A stretch of 64,000 nt of DNA from Streptomyces qaidamensis (lineage in GTDB: Bacteria > Actinomycetota > Actinomycetes > Streptomycetales > Streptomycetaceae): NCBI RefSeq assembly GCF_001611795.1, contig NZ_CP015098.1, positions 2,108,001-2,172,000 of the forward strand, given 5' to 3'. A program made the position numbers and the translations under genes. The notes beneath the pieces were generated by a model. The model saw only the letters and a list, made by a program, of their open reading frames with translations, was not told the DNA's origin and searched no databases. Of the stretch, positions 24,748 to 34,068 are shown piece by piece. How positions within the stretch are numbered: the first letter of the stretch is position 1; each line of letters begins with the position of its first letter.

Positions 24748-27700
24748 GCACTGTGTTGTTGTTGTCGACCGCCGACACGGACCTGCTGGCGGCCCGGGCC
24801 GCCTCCGGTGCCGACTACCGGATCGGCAACCCGACCCGCGTGGACGTACAGGAGGAGCTTCCGGCCCTGCTGGACGGAGCCGGCATCGCCGTCGTCCGGC
24901 TGCTCGGCGGCAAGCGGGCCTGGGAGGACGGGCTGGCCGCGCTGAGGGCCTCCGGCGTCCCCACCGTGCTGCTCGGCGGCGAGGCCGTGCCGGACGCGGA
25001 GCTGATGGCCGAGTCGTCCGTCCCGGCCGGTGTCGTCGCGGAGGCGCTGAAGTACCTCGTGGAGGGCGGGCCGGAGAACCTGACCGAACTCGCCCGGTTC
25101 CTGTCCGACACCGTGCTCCTGACGGGTGAGGGGTTCGTCGAGCCGCGGAAGATGCCGGAGTACGGCGTCCACGGCGAGCGTGAGCTCGTGCCGGGCCGTC
25201 CGACCGTCGGCGTGCTCTTCTACCGGGCCCACGAGCTGAGCGGCAACACCGCCTTCGTCGACACCCTGTGCGACGCGATCGAGGCGCGGGGCGCCAACGC
25301 GCTGCCCGTGTACTGCGGTTCGCTGCGCGGGGCGGACGAGGGGCTGTACGAGATCCTCGGGCAGGCCGACGCCCTGGTCGCCACGGTCCTCGCGGCCGGC
25401 GGCACCCACGCCTCGCAGGCCTCGGCGGGCGGCGACGAGGAGGCCTGGGACATCGGCGCCCTCGCCGAACTGGACATCCCCGTGCTGCAGGGCCTGTGCC
25501 TGACGTCGTCGCGGCAGGCCTGGGCGGACTCGGACGCCGCCCTGTCCCCCATGGACGCCGCGATGCAGGTGGCGATCCCGGAGTTCGACGGGCGCCTGAT
25601 CACCGTGCCGTTCTCCTTCAAGGAGCAGGGCCCGGACGACGTGCCCGTCTACGTCGCCGACCCGGAGCGCGCGGCACGCGTCGCCGGTATCGCCGTACGG
25701 CATGCGCGACTGCGGCACAAGGAGAACGCCGAGAAGAAGCTGGCGCTGGTCTTCACCGCGTACCCGACCAAGCACTCGCGGGTCGGCAACGCGGTCGGGC
25801 TGGACACCCCGGCCTCTGCGGTGCGGGTGCTGGACGCGCTGCGGGACGCCGGGTACGTCGTCGAGGGGCATCCGGACGAGGGCGACGAGCTGATCCACCG
25901 GCTCATCAGCGCCGGCGGGCACGACGTGGAGTGGCTGACGGAGGAGCAGCTGGCCGCCGCGCCCGCGCGGGTGCCGCTCGCGGACTACCGGGCGTGGTTC
26001 GAGAAGCTCGACCCGGAGCTGAAGGACGCCATGACCGAGGCGTGGGGCGAGCCGCCGGGCAGCCTCTACGTCGACGGCGACGACATCGTGCTGGCGTCGC
26101 TGCAGTTCGGGAACGTCGTCGTGATGATCCAGCCGCCGCGTGGCTTCGGCGAGAACCCGATCGCGATCTACCACGACCCGGACATGCCGCCGTCCCACCA
26201 CTACATGGCCGCCTACCGGTGGCTGGAGAACAGTTTCGGCGCGGACGCCATCGTGCACATGGGCAAGCACGGCACCATGGAGTGGCTGCCGGGCAAGGGC
26301 CTCGGGCTCAGCGGGGGCTGCGCCCCGGACGCGGTCCTCGGGGAACTGCCGCTGATCTACCCGTTCATCGTCAACGACCCGGGCGAGGGCACCCAGGCCA
26401 AGCGGCGCGGGCACGCCACGGTCGTGGACCACCTCGTGCCGCCGATGGCCCGCGCCGACACCTACGGCGACCTGGCCAAGCTGGAGCAGCTCCTCGACGA
26501 GTACGCGCTCGTGTCGGACCTGGACCCGACGAAGGCCCCGACCGTGCGCGCCCAGATCTGGACGCTGGTCAAGGCGGCCGAACTCCATCACGACCTGCAT
26601 GTCGACGAGCAGCCGGACGACGAGGCGTTCGACGAGTTCGTCATGCACATCGACGGCTATCTGTGCGAGATCAAGGACGTGCAGATCCGCGACGGCCTGC
26701 ACATCCTGGGCGGCGGTCCGGTCGGCGAGCCGCGCGTCAACCTCGTGCTGGCCGTGCTGCGCGCCTCGCAGGTGTGGGGCGGGCAGGCCAATGCGCTGCC
26801 GGGCCTGAGGGCGTCGCTGGCGCTGCACTTCGGGCTGGTCGAGAAGGAACTGCTGGCCGAGCCGGGCGCTCCGGTGAAGGTGCCGGTGGAGCTGACGGAC
26901 CTGGTGGACGGCCCGGCCCGCAGCGCCGCCGACGCGATCGACCTGCTGGAGCAGCTGTGCCGGCGGATCGCGCAGGGCATGGAGGAGCGCGGCTGGGCGG
27001 TCGCCGAGAGCGCGCCGCTGGTCCGGGAGGTCCTCGGCACCGAACTTCCCGACGCGGTCGCCGTGCTGGAGTTCGCCTGTTCCGAGGTCGTGCCCCGGCT
27101 GGAGAAGACCACCGACGAGATCGGGCACATCCTGCGGGCGCTGAACGGCGGCTTTGTGCCGGCCGGCCCGTCCGGTTCGCCGACCCGTGGTCTCGTCAAC
27201 GTCCTGCCGACGGGCCGGAACTTCTACTCCGTCGACCCCAAGGCCATTCCGTCCCGGCTGAGCTGGGAGGTCGGGCAGTCGCTCGCGGACTCGCTGGTGC
27301 AGCGGTATCTGCAGGACACCGGTGAGTACCCGAAGTCCGTCGGCCTGACGGTGTGGGGCACCTCCGCGATGCGCACCCAGGGTGACGACATCGCCGAGAT
27401 CCTGGCGCTGCTGGGCTGCCGGCCGGTGTGGGACGACGCCTCGCGCCGGGTGACCGGGTTCGAGGTGATCCCCCTGGCGGAGCTCGGCCGGCCGCGCATC
27501 GACGTGACGGTCCGCATCTCGGGCTTCTTCCGGGACGCGTTCCCGCACGTGGTGGGGCTGATCGACGACGCCGTACGCACGGTCGCCGACCTGGACGAGC
27601 CGGCCGAGTCCAACCACGTCCGGGCCCACGCCGACCAGGACACCGCAGAGCACGGCGACCGCCGCCGGGCCACGGCCCGCATCTTCGGCTCCAAGCCGGG

Positions 27701-28400
27701 GGCGTACGGGGCCGGTCTGCTGCCGCTGATCGACGCCCGCAACTGGCGTTCCGACGCGGACCTCGCCGAGGTGTACGCGGTGTGGGGCGGTTACGCCTAC
27801 GGCCGGGGGCTCGACGGGCGGGCCGCGCGCGGGGACATGGAGACGGCGTTCAAGCGGATCGCCGTCGCCGCGAAGAACGTCGACACCCGCGAGCACGACC
27901 TGGTCGACGCCGACGACTACTTCCAGTACCACGGCGGCATGGTCGCCATGGTGCGGCACCTGACGGGCGCGAGCCCCGAGGCGTACGTCGGTGACTCGGC
28001 CACCCCGGACCAGGTGAAGACCCGCACGCTCGGCGAGGAGACCCACCGTGTCTTCCGCGCCCGGGTGGTCAACCCGCGCTGGATGGCGGCCATGCGGCGG
28101 CACGGCTACAAGGGCGCCTTCGAGATGGCGGCGACCGTGGACTACCTGTTCGGGTACGACGCCACGGCCGGGGTCGTGGACGACTGGATGTACGAGAAGC
28201 TCAGCGCCGAGTACGTCTTCGACCCGGAGAACCGGGACTTCATGAAGAAGTCCAACCCGTGGGCGCTGCGCGGCATCACCGAGCGGCTGCTGGAGGCCGC
28301 AGAGCGCGGACTGTGGGCCGAGCCGGACGCGGAGACGCTGGAGCGGCTGCGCGCCACCTATCTGGAACTCGAAGGCGACTTGGAGGGCGACGAGAAGTGA
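24744..28400 (+). CDS. cobN: Aerobic cobaltochelatase large subunit CobN
   Basis: A 1218-residue subunit that binds hydrogenobyrinic acid a,c-diamide and inserts cobalt with ATP hydrolysed by partner subunits. Typical stretches: [150 protein letters not shown], and the C-terminal [35 protein letters not shown]. Start ATG 24744 overlaps cobQ. The motor partner is the next gene, an AAA+/VWA fusion in place of separate CobS and CobT. Confidence 0.96.
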   Translation: MSTVLLLSTADTDLLAARAASGADYRIGNPTRVDVQEELPALLDGAGIAVVRLLGGKRAWEDGLAALRASGVPTVLLGGEAVPDAELMAESSVPAGVVAEALKYLVEGGPENLTELARFLSDTVLLTGEGFVEPRKMPEYGVHGERELVPGRPTVGVLFYRAHELSGNTAFVDTLCDAIEARGANALPVYCGSLRGADEGLYEILGQADALVATVLAAGGTHASQASAGGDEEAWDIGALAELDIPVLQGLCLTSSRQAWADSDAALSPMDAAMQVAIPEFDGRLITVPFSFKEQGPDDVPVYVADPERAARVAGIAVRHARLRHKENAEKKLALVFTAYPTKHSRVGNAVGLDTPASAVRVLDALRDAGYVVEGHPDEGDELIHRLISAGGHDVEWLTEEQLAAAPARVPLADYRAWFEKLDPELKDAMTEAWGEPPGSLYVDGDDIVLASLQFGNVVVMIQPPRGFGENPIAIYHDPDMPPSHHYMAAYRWLENSFGADAIVHMGKHGTMEWLPGKGLGLSGGCAPDAVLGELPLIYPFIVNDPGEGTQAKRRGHATVVDHLVPPMARADTYGDLAKLEQLLDEYALVSDLDPTKAPTVRAQIWTLVKAAELHHDLHVDEQPDDEAFDEFVMHIDGYLCEIKDVQIRDGLHILGGGPVGEPRVNLVLAVLRASQVWGGQANALPGLRASLALHFGLVEKELLAEPGAPVKVPVELTDLVDGPARSAADAIDLLEQLCRRIAQGMEERGWAVAESAPLVREVLGTELPDAVAVLEFACSEVVPRLEKTTDEIGHILRALNGGFVPAGPSGSPTRGLVNVLPTGRNFYSVDPKAIPSRLSWEVGQSLADSLVQRYLQDTGEYPKSVGLTVWGTSAMRTQGDDIAEILALLGCRPVWDDASRRVTGFEVIPLAELGRPRIDVTVRISGFFRDAFPHVVGLIDDAVRTVADLDEPAESNHVRAHADQDTAEHGDRRRATARIFGSKPGAYGAGLLPLIDARNWRSDADLAEVYAVWGGYAYGRGLDGRAARGDMETAFKRIAVAAKNVDTREHDLVDADDYFQYHGGMVAMVRHLTGASPEAYVGDSATPDQVKTRTLGEETHRVFRARVVNPRWMAAMRRHGYKGAFEMAATVDYLFGYDATAGVVDDWMYEKLSAEYVFDPENRDFMKKSNPWALRGITERLLEAAERGLWAEPDAETLERLRATYLELEGDLEGDEK

Positions 28401-30403
28401 CCACCCCCTTTCCGTTCACGGCCGTCGTGGGCCAGGACGACCTGCGGCTCGCGCTGCTGCTGAACGCCGTGTCCCCGGCGGTCGGCGGTGTGCTGGTGCG
28501 CGGCGAGAAGGGCACGGCCAAGTCGACCGCGGTGCGGGCGCTGGCGGCGCTGCTGCCGGCGGTCCCGGTCGTCCCGGGATGCCGTTTCTCGTGCGATCCC
28601 GCCTCCCCTGACCCTGGGTGCCCGGACGGACCCCACGAGGCCGGCGGCGGTGCCGAGCGGCCCGCCCGCATGGTCGAACTGCCCGTCGGCGCCTCGGAGG
28701 ACCGGCTGGTCGGCGCGCTGGACATCGAGCGGGCCCTCTCCGAGGGCGTGAAGGCCTTCGAGCCGGGCCTGCTCGCCGACGCGCACCGCGGGATCCTCTA
28801 CGTCGACGAGGTGAACCTCCTCCACGACCACCTGGTCGACCTGCTGCTGGACGCCGCCGCGATGGGCGCCTCGTACGTCGAGCGCGAGGGCGTCTCCGTG
28901 CGGCATGCGGCCCGTTTCCTGCTCGTCGGCACCATGAACCCCGAAGAGGGCGAGCTGCGGCCGCAGTTGCTCGACCGGTTCGGGCTGACCGTGGAGGTCG
29001 CGGCCTCGCGGGAGCCGGACCAGCGGGTGGAGGTCGTGCGCAGGCGGCTGGCCTACGACGACGATCCGGCCGGGTTCGCGGCCCGGTGGGCCGAGGAGGA
29101 GGCGGCAGTACGGGCGCGGATCGTCGCCGCTCGGGAGCTGCTGCCGTCCGTGCGGCTGGGCGACGGGGCGCTGCGGCAGATCGCGGCGACCTGTGCGGCC
29201 TTCGAGGTGGACGGCATGCGCGCCGACATCGTGATGGCGCGGACCGCCACCGCCCTGGCGGCCTGGGCCGGGCGTACGGACGTGCTCGCGGAGGACGTCC
29301 GGCAGGCGGCGCTGCTCGCGCTGCCGCACCGGCGGCGGCGCAACCCCTTCGACGCGCCGGGACTCGACGAGGACAAACTGGACGAGACCCTGGAGGAGTT
29401 CGGCGGCTCGGACGACGACGATCCGGACCCGGACGCCGGTCCTGACGGGCCCGGCGGGGGCGGCGGGGGCGGCGGTCAGCCCGAGCCGGACGACGCGCCC
29501 CAGGGCGACGGTGACACCGCGGCCCGGCCCGAGGCCGGTGAGGACGGTCAGCCGCAGCCCTCGGGCGCCGGCGAGCAGTCGGCCGCACGGGCCTCCGAGC
29601 CGTTTCGCACGAAGGTGCTGAGCGTGCCCGGCATCGGCGAGGGTGCCGCCGGGCGGCGGTCCCGGGCACGGACCGAGCACGGCCGGACGACCGGGGCCCG
29701 GCGGCCCCGGGGCGCCCTCACCAAGCTGCACCTGGCGGCGACCGTGCAGGCGGCGGCCCCGCACCAGCGGGCGCGCGGACGGTCCGGGACCGGCCTGGTC
29801 GTGCGCCGGGACGATCTGCGGCAGGCGACCCGCGAGGGGCGCGAGGGCAATCTCGTGCTGTTCGTCGTGGACGCCTCCGGGTCGATGGCGGCACGGCAGC
29901 GGATGAGTGCCGTGAAGGGGGCCGTGCTGTCGCTGCTGCTGGACGCCTACCAGCGGCGCGACAAGGTGGGCCTGGTGACCTTCCGCGGTACGGGCGCGGA
30001 CGTCGCGCTGCCGCCGACCTCGTCGGTGGACGCGGCGGCGGCCCGGCTGGAGACGCTGCCGACGGGCGGGCGTACACCGCTCGCGGCGGGGCTGCTGCGC
30101 GCCCACGACGTGCTGCGCGTGGAGCGGCTGCGGGACCCCGCGCGGCGGCCGCTGGTCGTCCTGGTGACGGACGGGCGCGCCACCGGCGGCCCGGAGCCGG
30201 TCGCCCTGGCCGGGCGTGCGGCACGGCTGTTCGCGGCCGACGGGGTCGCCTCGGTCGTCGTGGACTGCGAGTCGGGGCCGGTACGGCTCGGGCTCGCCGG
30301 GCAGCTCGCGGGTGAACTGGGCGGTACGGCCGTGACATTGGACGAGCTGCGCGCGGACAGCATCGCCGGGCTCGTGAAGGACGTGCGCAGGAGGGCCGCG
30401 TAA
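28397..30403 (+). CDS. Cobalt chelatase motor subunit, fused AAA+ (ChlI/BchI-like) and VWA (ChlD/BchD-like) protein
   Basis: A 668-residue protein. The N-terminal AAA+ domain has Walker A GEKGTAKST (residues 36-44), VDEVNLLHDHLVDLLLDAAAMG and FLLVGTMNPEEGELRPQLLDRFGL. A long acidic Gly/Pro/Asp linker (about 330-400, with a run of glycines) joins it to a C-terminal VWA domain with the metal-ion site D492 in VVDASGSMA, LVTFRGTGADVALP and LVVLVTDGRATGG. It replaces the CobS and CobT pair: the ATPase hexamer and integrin-like subunit of the aerobic cobaltochelatase in one chain, as is usual in actinobacteria. GTG 28397 overlaps cobN by 4 nt. Confidence 0.92.
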   Translation: MTTPFPFTAVVGQDDLRLALLLNAVSPAVGGVLVRGEKGTAKSTAVRALAALLPAVPVVPGCRFSCDPASPDPGCPDGPHEAGGGAERPARMVELPVGASEDRLVGALDIERALSEGVKAFEPGLLADAHRGILYVDEVNLLHDHLVDLLLDAAAMGASYVEREGVSVRHAARFLLVGTMNPEEGELRPQLLDRFGLTVEVAASREPDQRVEVVRRRLAYDDDPAGFAARWAEEEAAVRARIVAARELLPSVRLGDGALRQIAATCAAFEVDGMRADIVMARTATALAAWAGRTDVLAEDVRQAALLALPHRRRRNPFDAPGLDEDKLDETLEEFGGSDDDDPDPDAGPDGPGGGGGGGGQPEPDDAPQGDGDTAARPEAGEDGQPQPSGAGEQSAARASEPFRTKVLSVPGIGEGAAGRRSRARTEHGRTTGARRPRGALTKLHLAATVQAAAPHQRARGRSGTGLVVRRDDLRQATREGREGNLVLFVVDASGSMAARQRMSAVKGAVLSLLLDAYQRRDKVGLVTFRGTGADVALPPTSSVDAAAARLETLPTGGRTPLAAGLLRAHDVLRVERLRDPARRPLVVLVTDGRATGGPEPVALAGRAARLFAADGVASVVVDCESGPVRLGLAGQLAGELGGTAVTLDELRADSIAGLVKDVRRRAA

Positions 30404-31002
30404 TGCCGCAGGGACAGCCGAGTGTGGTGCCGGACGACGGACTGACCACACGGCAGCGCCGGAACCGGCCACTGGTCGTCGTCCACACGGGCGTCGGCAA
30501 GGGCAAGTCCACCGCCGCCTTCGGGCTCGCGCTGCGCGCCTGGAACCAGGGGTGGCCGATCGGGGTGTTCCAGTTCGTCAAGTCGGCGAAGTGGAAGGTC
30601 GGCGAGGAGAACGCGCTGCGGGTGCTCGGCGCCTCCGGCGAGGGCGGGTCCGTCGACTGGCACAAGATGGGCGAGGGCTGGTCCTGGGTGCAGCGCGATG
30701 CCCAGATGGACAACGAGGAGAAGGCCCGGGAGGGCTGGGAGCAGGTCAAGCGGGACCTGGCGGCCGAGACGTACAAGCTGTACGTGCTCGACGAGTTCGC
30801 GTACCCGATGCACTGGGGGTGGGTCGACACCGGCGAGGTGATCGACGTCCTGCGCAATCGGCCCGGCACCCAGCACGTGGTCATCACCGGACGGAACGCA
30901 CCCGGGCACCTCGTGGACTTCGCCGACCTCGTGACCGACATGTCCAAGGTCAAGCATCCGATGGACGCGGGCCAGAAGGGCCAGAGGGGCATCGAGTGGT
31001 GA
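30403..31002 (+). CDS. cobO: Cob(I)yrinic acid a,c-diamide adenosyltransferase CobO
   Basis: A 199-residue CobA/CobO/BtuR-type P-loop enzyme that transfers the 5'-deoxyadenosyl group from ATP to the corrinoid cobalt. The P-loop is VVVHTGVGKGKSTAAFGLALRA; further family segments are VFQFVKSAKWKVGEENAL, LYVLDEFAYPMHWGWVDTGEV and VVITGRNAPGHLVDFADLVTDM. The ATG shares one base with the TAA of the upstream gene (TAATG). The cobB GTG overlaps its stop by 4 nt. Confidence 0.95.
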   Translation: MPQGQPSVVPDDGLTTRQRRNRPLVVVHTGVGKGKSTAAFGLALRAWNQGWPIGVFQFVKSAKWKVGEENALRVLGASGEGGSVDWHKMGEGWSWVQRDAQMDNEEKAREGWEQVKRDLAAETYKLYVLDEFAYPMHWGWVDTGEVIDVLRNRPGTQHVVITGRNAPGHLVDFADLVTDMSKVKHPMDAGQKGQRGIEW

Positions 31003-32462
31003 GTGCCTCCGTCCCTCGGCTGGTCATCGCCGCGCCCTCCTCGGGCAGCGGCAAGACCACCGTCGCCACGGGGTTGATGGCCGCGTTCGCCGCGCGGGGG
31101 CTCGCCGTGTCCCCGCACAAGGTCGGGCCGGACTACATCGACCCCGGGTACCACGCGCTCGCGACCGGGCGCGCGGGACGGAACCTCGACGCGTACCTGT
31201 GCGGACCCGAGCTGGTCGGGCCGTTGTTCCTGCACGGGGCACAGGGGTGTGACATCGCCGTCGTCGAAGGCGTGATGGGGCTGTACGACGGGGCAGCGGG
31301 CGAGGGAGAGCTGGCGTCGACGGCGCATGTCGCGAAGCTGCTGCGGGCGCCGGTGGTGCTGGTCGTGGACGCGTCGTCGCAGTCGCGGTCGGTGGCGGCG
31401 CTGGTGCACGGGTTCGCCTCCTGGGACCCGGAGGTGCGGGTCGGGGGCGTGATCCTGAACAAGGTCGCCTCGGACCGGCACGAGGAACTGCTGCGGGAGG
31501 CGCTGGAGCAGGCCGGGGTGCCGGTGCTCGGGGTGCTGCGGCGGGCTCCGCAGGTGGACACGCCGTCGCGGCATCTGGGGCTGGTGCCGGTCGCCGAGCG
31601 GCACGCTGCCGCGGTGGAGGCGGTGGCGGCGATGGGGGCGCAGGTCTCCGAGGGTTGTGATCTGGACGCGTTGGCGGGACTGGCGCGGAGTGCCGGTGCG
31701 TTGTCGGGTGCGGCCTGGGACGCGGCCGAGGTCGTTTCCTCGCCCCCGCCTCCCCTGCCCTTCCCGTCCTCCGGGGGCTCCGCCCCTTCGACCCTGCCGG
31801 AGGGCGGAGCCCCTCGGACCCCCGGTCGGCCTGAACGGCCTCGTCCTCAAACGCCGGACCGGCTGGTTGTCGCCGTCGCCGGGGGTGAGGCGTTCACCTT
31901 CTCCTACGCCGAGCACACCGAGCTGCTCGCCGCCGCCGGGGCCGAGGTCGTCACCTTCGACCCCCTGCGGGACGAGGAACTGCCGGACGGGACCGCCGGG
32001 TTGGTGATCGGGGGCGGGTTCCCCGAGGTGTACGCCGCCGAGCTGTCCGCGAACGAGCCGCTGCGCAAGGCCGTCGCCGCCCTGGCGGAGAGCGGTGCTC
32101 CCGTCGCCGCCGAGTGTGCCGGGCTGCTGTATCTGTGCCGGGAGCTGGACGGGCTGCCGATGTGCGGGGTGCTGGACGCCGGGGCGCGGATGAGCGAGCG
32201 GCTCACGCTGGGCTACCGGGACGCCGTCGCCATCGGTGACAGTGTGCTCGCGGCAGCCGGGACCCGGATGCGGGGGCACGAGTTCCACCGGACCGTCGTG
32301 GAGCCCGGCTCGGGAGCGGAACCCGCCTGGGGGGTCCGCGCTCCCCGGCCGCGGGTCGAAGGTTTCGTACAGCGCGGTGTGCACGCGAGTTATCTGCACA
32401 CGCACTGGGCGTCCGAGCCCGGTGTCGCCCGTCGGTTCGTGGAGAGGTGCCGGACGTCATGA
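30999..32462 (+). CDS. cobB: Cobyrinic acid a,c-diamide synthase CobB/CbiA
   Basis: A 487-residue glutamine-dependent amidotransferase that amidates side chains a and c. N-terminal ATPase domain: LVIAAPSSGSGKTTVATGLMAAFAA, HKVGPDYIDPGYHALATGR, VVEGVMGLYDG. C-terminal amidotransferase domain: nucleophile C373 in AAECAGLLYLC and H469 in LHTHWAS. Between the domains sits a Pro/Ser-rich stretch (about 246-289) that is encoded by a dispersed Streptomyces intergenic-type repeat with a strong hairpin, so this linker was probably gained by insertion of the element in frame. The start GTG 30999 and the stop both overlap neighbours by 4 nt. Confidence 0.94.
   Translation: MSASVPRLVIAAPSSGSGKTTVATGLMAAFAARGLAVSPHKVGPDYIDPGYHALATGRAGRNLDAYLCGPELVGPLFLHGAQGCDIAVVEGVMGLYDGAAGEGELASTAHVAKLLRAPVVLVVDASSQSRSVAALVHGFASWDPEVRVGGVILNKVASDRHEELLREALEQAGVPVLGVLRRAPQVDTPSRHLGLVPVAERHAAAVEAVAAMGAQVSEGCDLDALAGLARSAGALSGAAWDAAEVVSSPPPPLPFPSSGGSAPSTLPEGGAPRTPGRPERPRPQTPDRLVVAVAGGEAFTFSYAEHTELLAAAGAEVVTFDPLRDEELPDGTAGLVIGGGFPEVYAAELSANEPLRKAVAALAESGAPVAAECAGLLYLCRELDGLPMCGVLDAGARMSERLTLGYRDAVAIGDSVLAAAGTRMRGHEFHRTVVEPGSGAEPAWGVRAPRPRVEGFVQRGVHASYLHTHWASEPGVARRFVERCRTS
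31734..31866 (+). repeat. Dispersed Streptomyces repeat carried in frame inside cobB
   Basis: From TTTCCTCGCCCCCGCC to CTCAAACGCCGGACCGGCTG this segment matches a repeat I know from many Streptomyces intergenic regions (core CTCGTCCTCAAACGCCGGAC). It holds a perfect 12-bp hairpin (31774-31785 with 31802-31813). It stays open in the cobB frame and encodes the domain linker. Confidence 0.7.
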
Positions 32463-33190
32463 GCAGCAGGCTGGTCGGAGTCGGGGTGGGCCCCGGGGAT
32501 CCGGAGCTGGTGACCGTCAAGGGCGTCAACGCCCTGCGGGAGGCCGATGTCGTGGTGGTCCCCGTGATGGACAGCGGGGAACGCGGCCGGGCCGAGGCGA
32601 CCGTGTTGCACTACGTGCCCGAGGAGAAGGTCGTCCGGGTCGTGTTCGCCCTGAACGAGCGCAGCGACCGGGGGCGGCGCGAAGCCGCCTGGGACGCGGC
32701 CGGGGACCGGGTCGCCGAACTGCTGCGGCGGCACGCGTCGGTGGCCTTCGCGACCATCGGGGACCCCAACGTGTACTCGACGTTCACCTACCTCGCGCAG
32801 ACCATCGCCGAGCTCGTGCCGGGGACCGTCGTCGAGACCGTGCCCGGGATCACCGCCATGCAGGACCTCGCCGCCCGGTCGGGGGCCGTGCTGACCGAGG
32901 GCACCGAGCCGCTCACGCTCGTGCCCGTCACCGCCGGGGCGGCCGTGCTGAAGGACGCCCTGGCCGGGCCCGGGACCGTGGTCGCCTACAAGTTCGGGCG
33001 GCAGGCGCACGAGGTCGCCGAGGCGCTGCGGGAGACCGGGCGGCTCGCCGACGCCGTGTGGGGATCGGCGCTGGGACTGCCGGAGGAGTCCGTACGTCCC
33101 GCCGCCGAGCTCGACGACACACCCCTGCCCTATCTGTCGACGCTCATCGCACCCGCCCGGCGCGAGGGCGGCCGGGGCGGAAAGCTCTGA
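32459..33190 (+). CDS. cobI: Precorrin-2 C20-methyltransferase CobI/CbiL
   Basis: A 243-residue SAM-dependent uroporphyrinogen-methylase-fold enzyme. Signature segments: RLVGVGVGPGDPELVTVKGVNAL at the N-terminus, VVPVMDSGERGRAEATVL (a precorrin-2 methyltransferase feature), VAFATIGDPNVYSTFTYL and TVVETVPGITAMQDLAARSG. It converts precorrin-2 to precorrin-3A (or its cobalt form). ATG 32459 overlaps the cobB stop by 4 nt. The last residues are Gly/Arg rich and poorly conserved in character. Confidence 0.93.
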   Translation: MSSRLVGVGVGPGDPELVTVKGVNALREADVVVVPVMDSGERGRAEATVLHYVPEEKVVRVVFALNERSDRGRREAAWDAAGDRVAELLRRHASVAFATIGDPNVYSTFTYLAQTIAELVPGTVVETVPGITAMQDLAARSGAVLTEGTEPLTLVPVTAGAAVLKDALAGPGTVVAYKFGRQAHEVAEALRETGRLADAVWGSALGLPEESVRPAAELDDTPLPYLSTLIAPARREGGRGGKL

Positions 33191-33249
33191 CGCACCCCGC
33201 CCGCCGTCGCCCCGCCCCCCTTCACCCCCTGTACGAGAGGACCCATCCC

Positions 33250-34068
33250 ATGGCCGACGCCCCCGCCGGCAAAGTGACCTTCGTCGGCGCCGGCCCCGGC
33301 GCCGCCGACCTGCTGACGTTTCGTGCCGCCCGCGCCATCGCCGAGGCCGACGTCGTGATCTGGGCGGCCAGCCTGGTCCAGGAGGAGGTCCTGGAGCACG
33401 CCCGTGAGGACGCGGAGATCCTCGACTCGGCGACCATGTCCCTGGAGGACGTCGTCGCCGTGTACGAGCGGGCCCGGGGCGAGGGGCTCAAGGTCGCCCG
33501 TATCCACTCCGGTGACCCGGCCCTGTGGGGCGGCACGCAGGAGCAGGTCGACCGGTGTGCCGAGCTCGGCATCGCCACCGAGATCGTGCCCGGGGTGTCC
33601 TCCTTCTCGGCCGTCGCGGCGCTCGCCCAGCGCGAGCTGACCATCCCGGAGGTCGCGCAGTCGGTCGTGCTGACCCGGCTCGGCGGCGGCAAGACGCCGA
33701 TGCCGCCCGGGGAGGAGGTCCGGGAGTTCGCCAAGCACGGCACCACCATGGCGGTGTTCCTCTCCGCCGCCCGCAGCGGCCAGCTCGTGCGGGAGCTGCT
33801 GGAGGGCGGCTACCCGACGACGACCCCGGTCGTGGTGGCGTACCAGGCGACCTGGCCGGAGGAGCTGATCGTCAAGTGCACGATCGGCACGCTGGAGGAG
33901 ACGGTCAAGGAGCACAAGCTCTGGAAGCACACCCTGTTCCTGGTCGGCCCGGCGCTCGACGCGCACGGCACGCGCTCGCACCTGTACCACCCGGGGCACT
34001 TCCACGGGTACCGCAAGGCCGACCCGCAGGCCCGGCGGGCCCTGCGCGAGCGGGGGGCGAGTACGTGA
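33250..34068 (+). CDS. cobM: Precorrin-4 C11-methyltransferase CobM/CbiF
   Basis: A 272-residue SAM-dependent methyltransferase of the same fold. Characteristic parts: KVTFVGAGPGAADLLTFRAARAIAEADVVIWAASLV, ARIHSGDPALWGGTQEQVDRC, EIVPGVSSFSAVAALAQRELTIPEVAQSVVLTRLGGGKTPMP and PVVVAYQATWPEE. The gap of 59 nt after cobI is the largest inside the operon, and the gene has its own GAGAGGA leader. It hands over to cobL by a 4-nt overlap. The acceptor is precorrin-4 or cobalt-precorrin-4, depending on when cobalt enters. Confidence 0.94.
   Translation: MADAPAGKVTFVGAGPGAADLLTFRAARAIAEADVVIWAASLVQEEVLEHAREDAEILDSATMSLEDVVAVYERARGEGLKVARIHSGDPALWGGTQEQVDRCAELGIATEIVPGVSSFSAVAALAQRELTIPEVAQSVVLTRLGGGKTPMPPGEEVREFAKHGTTMAVFLSAARSGQLVRELLEGGYPTTTPVVVAYQATWPEELIVKCTIGTLEETVKEHKLWKHTLFLVGPALDAHGTRSHLYHPGHFHGYRKADPQARRALRERGAST

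Noticed and set aside
24420..28103. A 1227-codon open frame on the minus strand
   Set aside because: It mirrors cobN codon by codon; its translation is rich in Arg, Val, His and Gly, the pattern of an antisense frame in GC-rich DNA, and cobN has full family motifs.
31774..31813. The hairpin in cobB as an operon terminator
   Set aside because: cobB, cobI and later genes remain linked by 4-nt overlaps after it and have no promoter-sized gap, so full termination there is unlikely; partial attenuation cannot be excluded.
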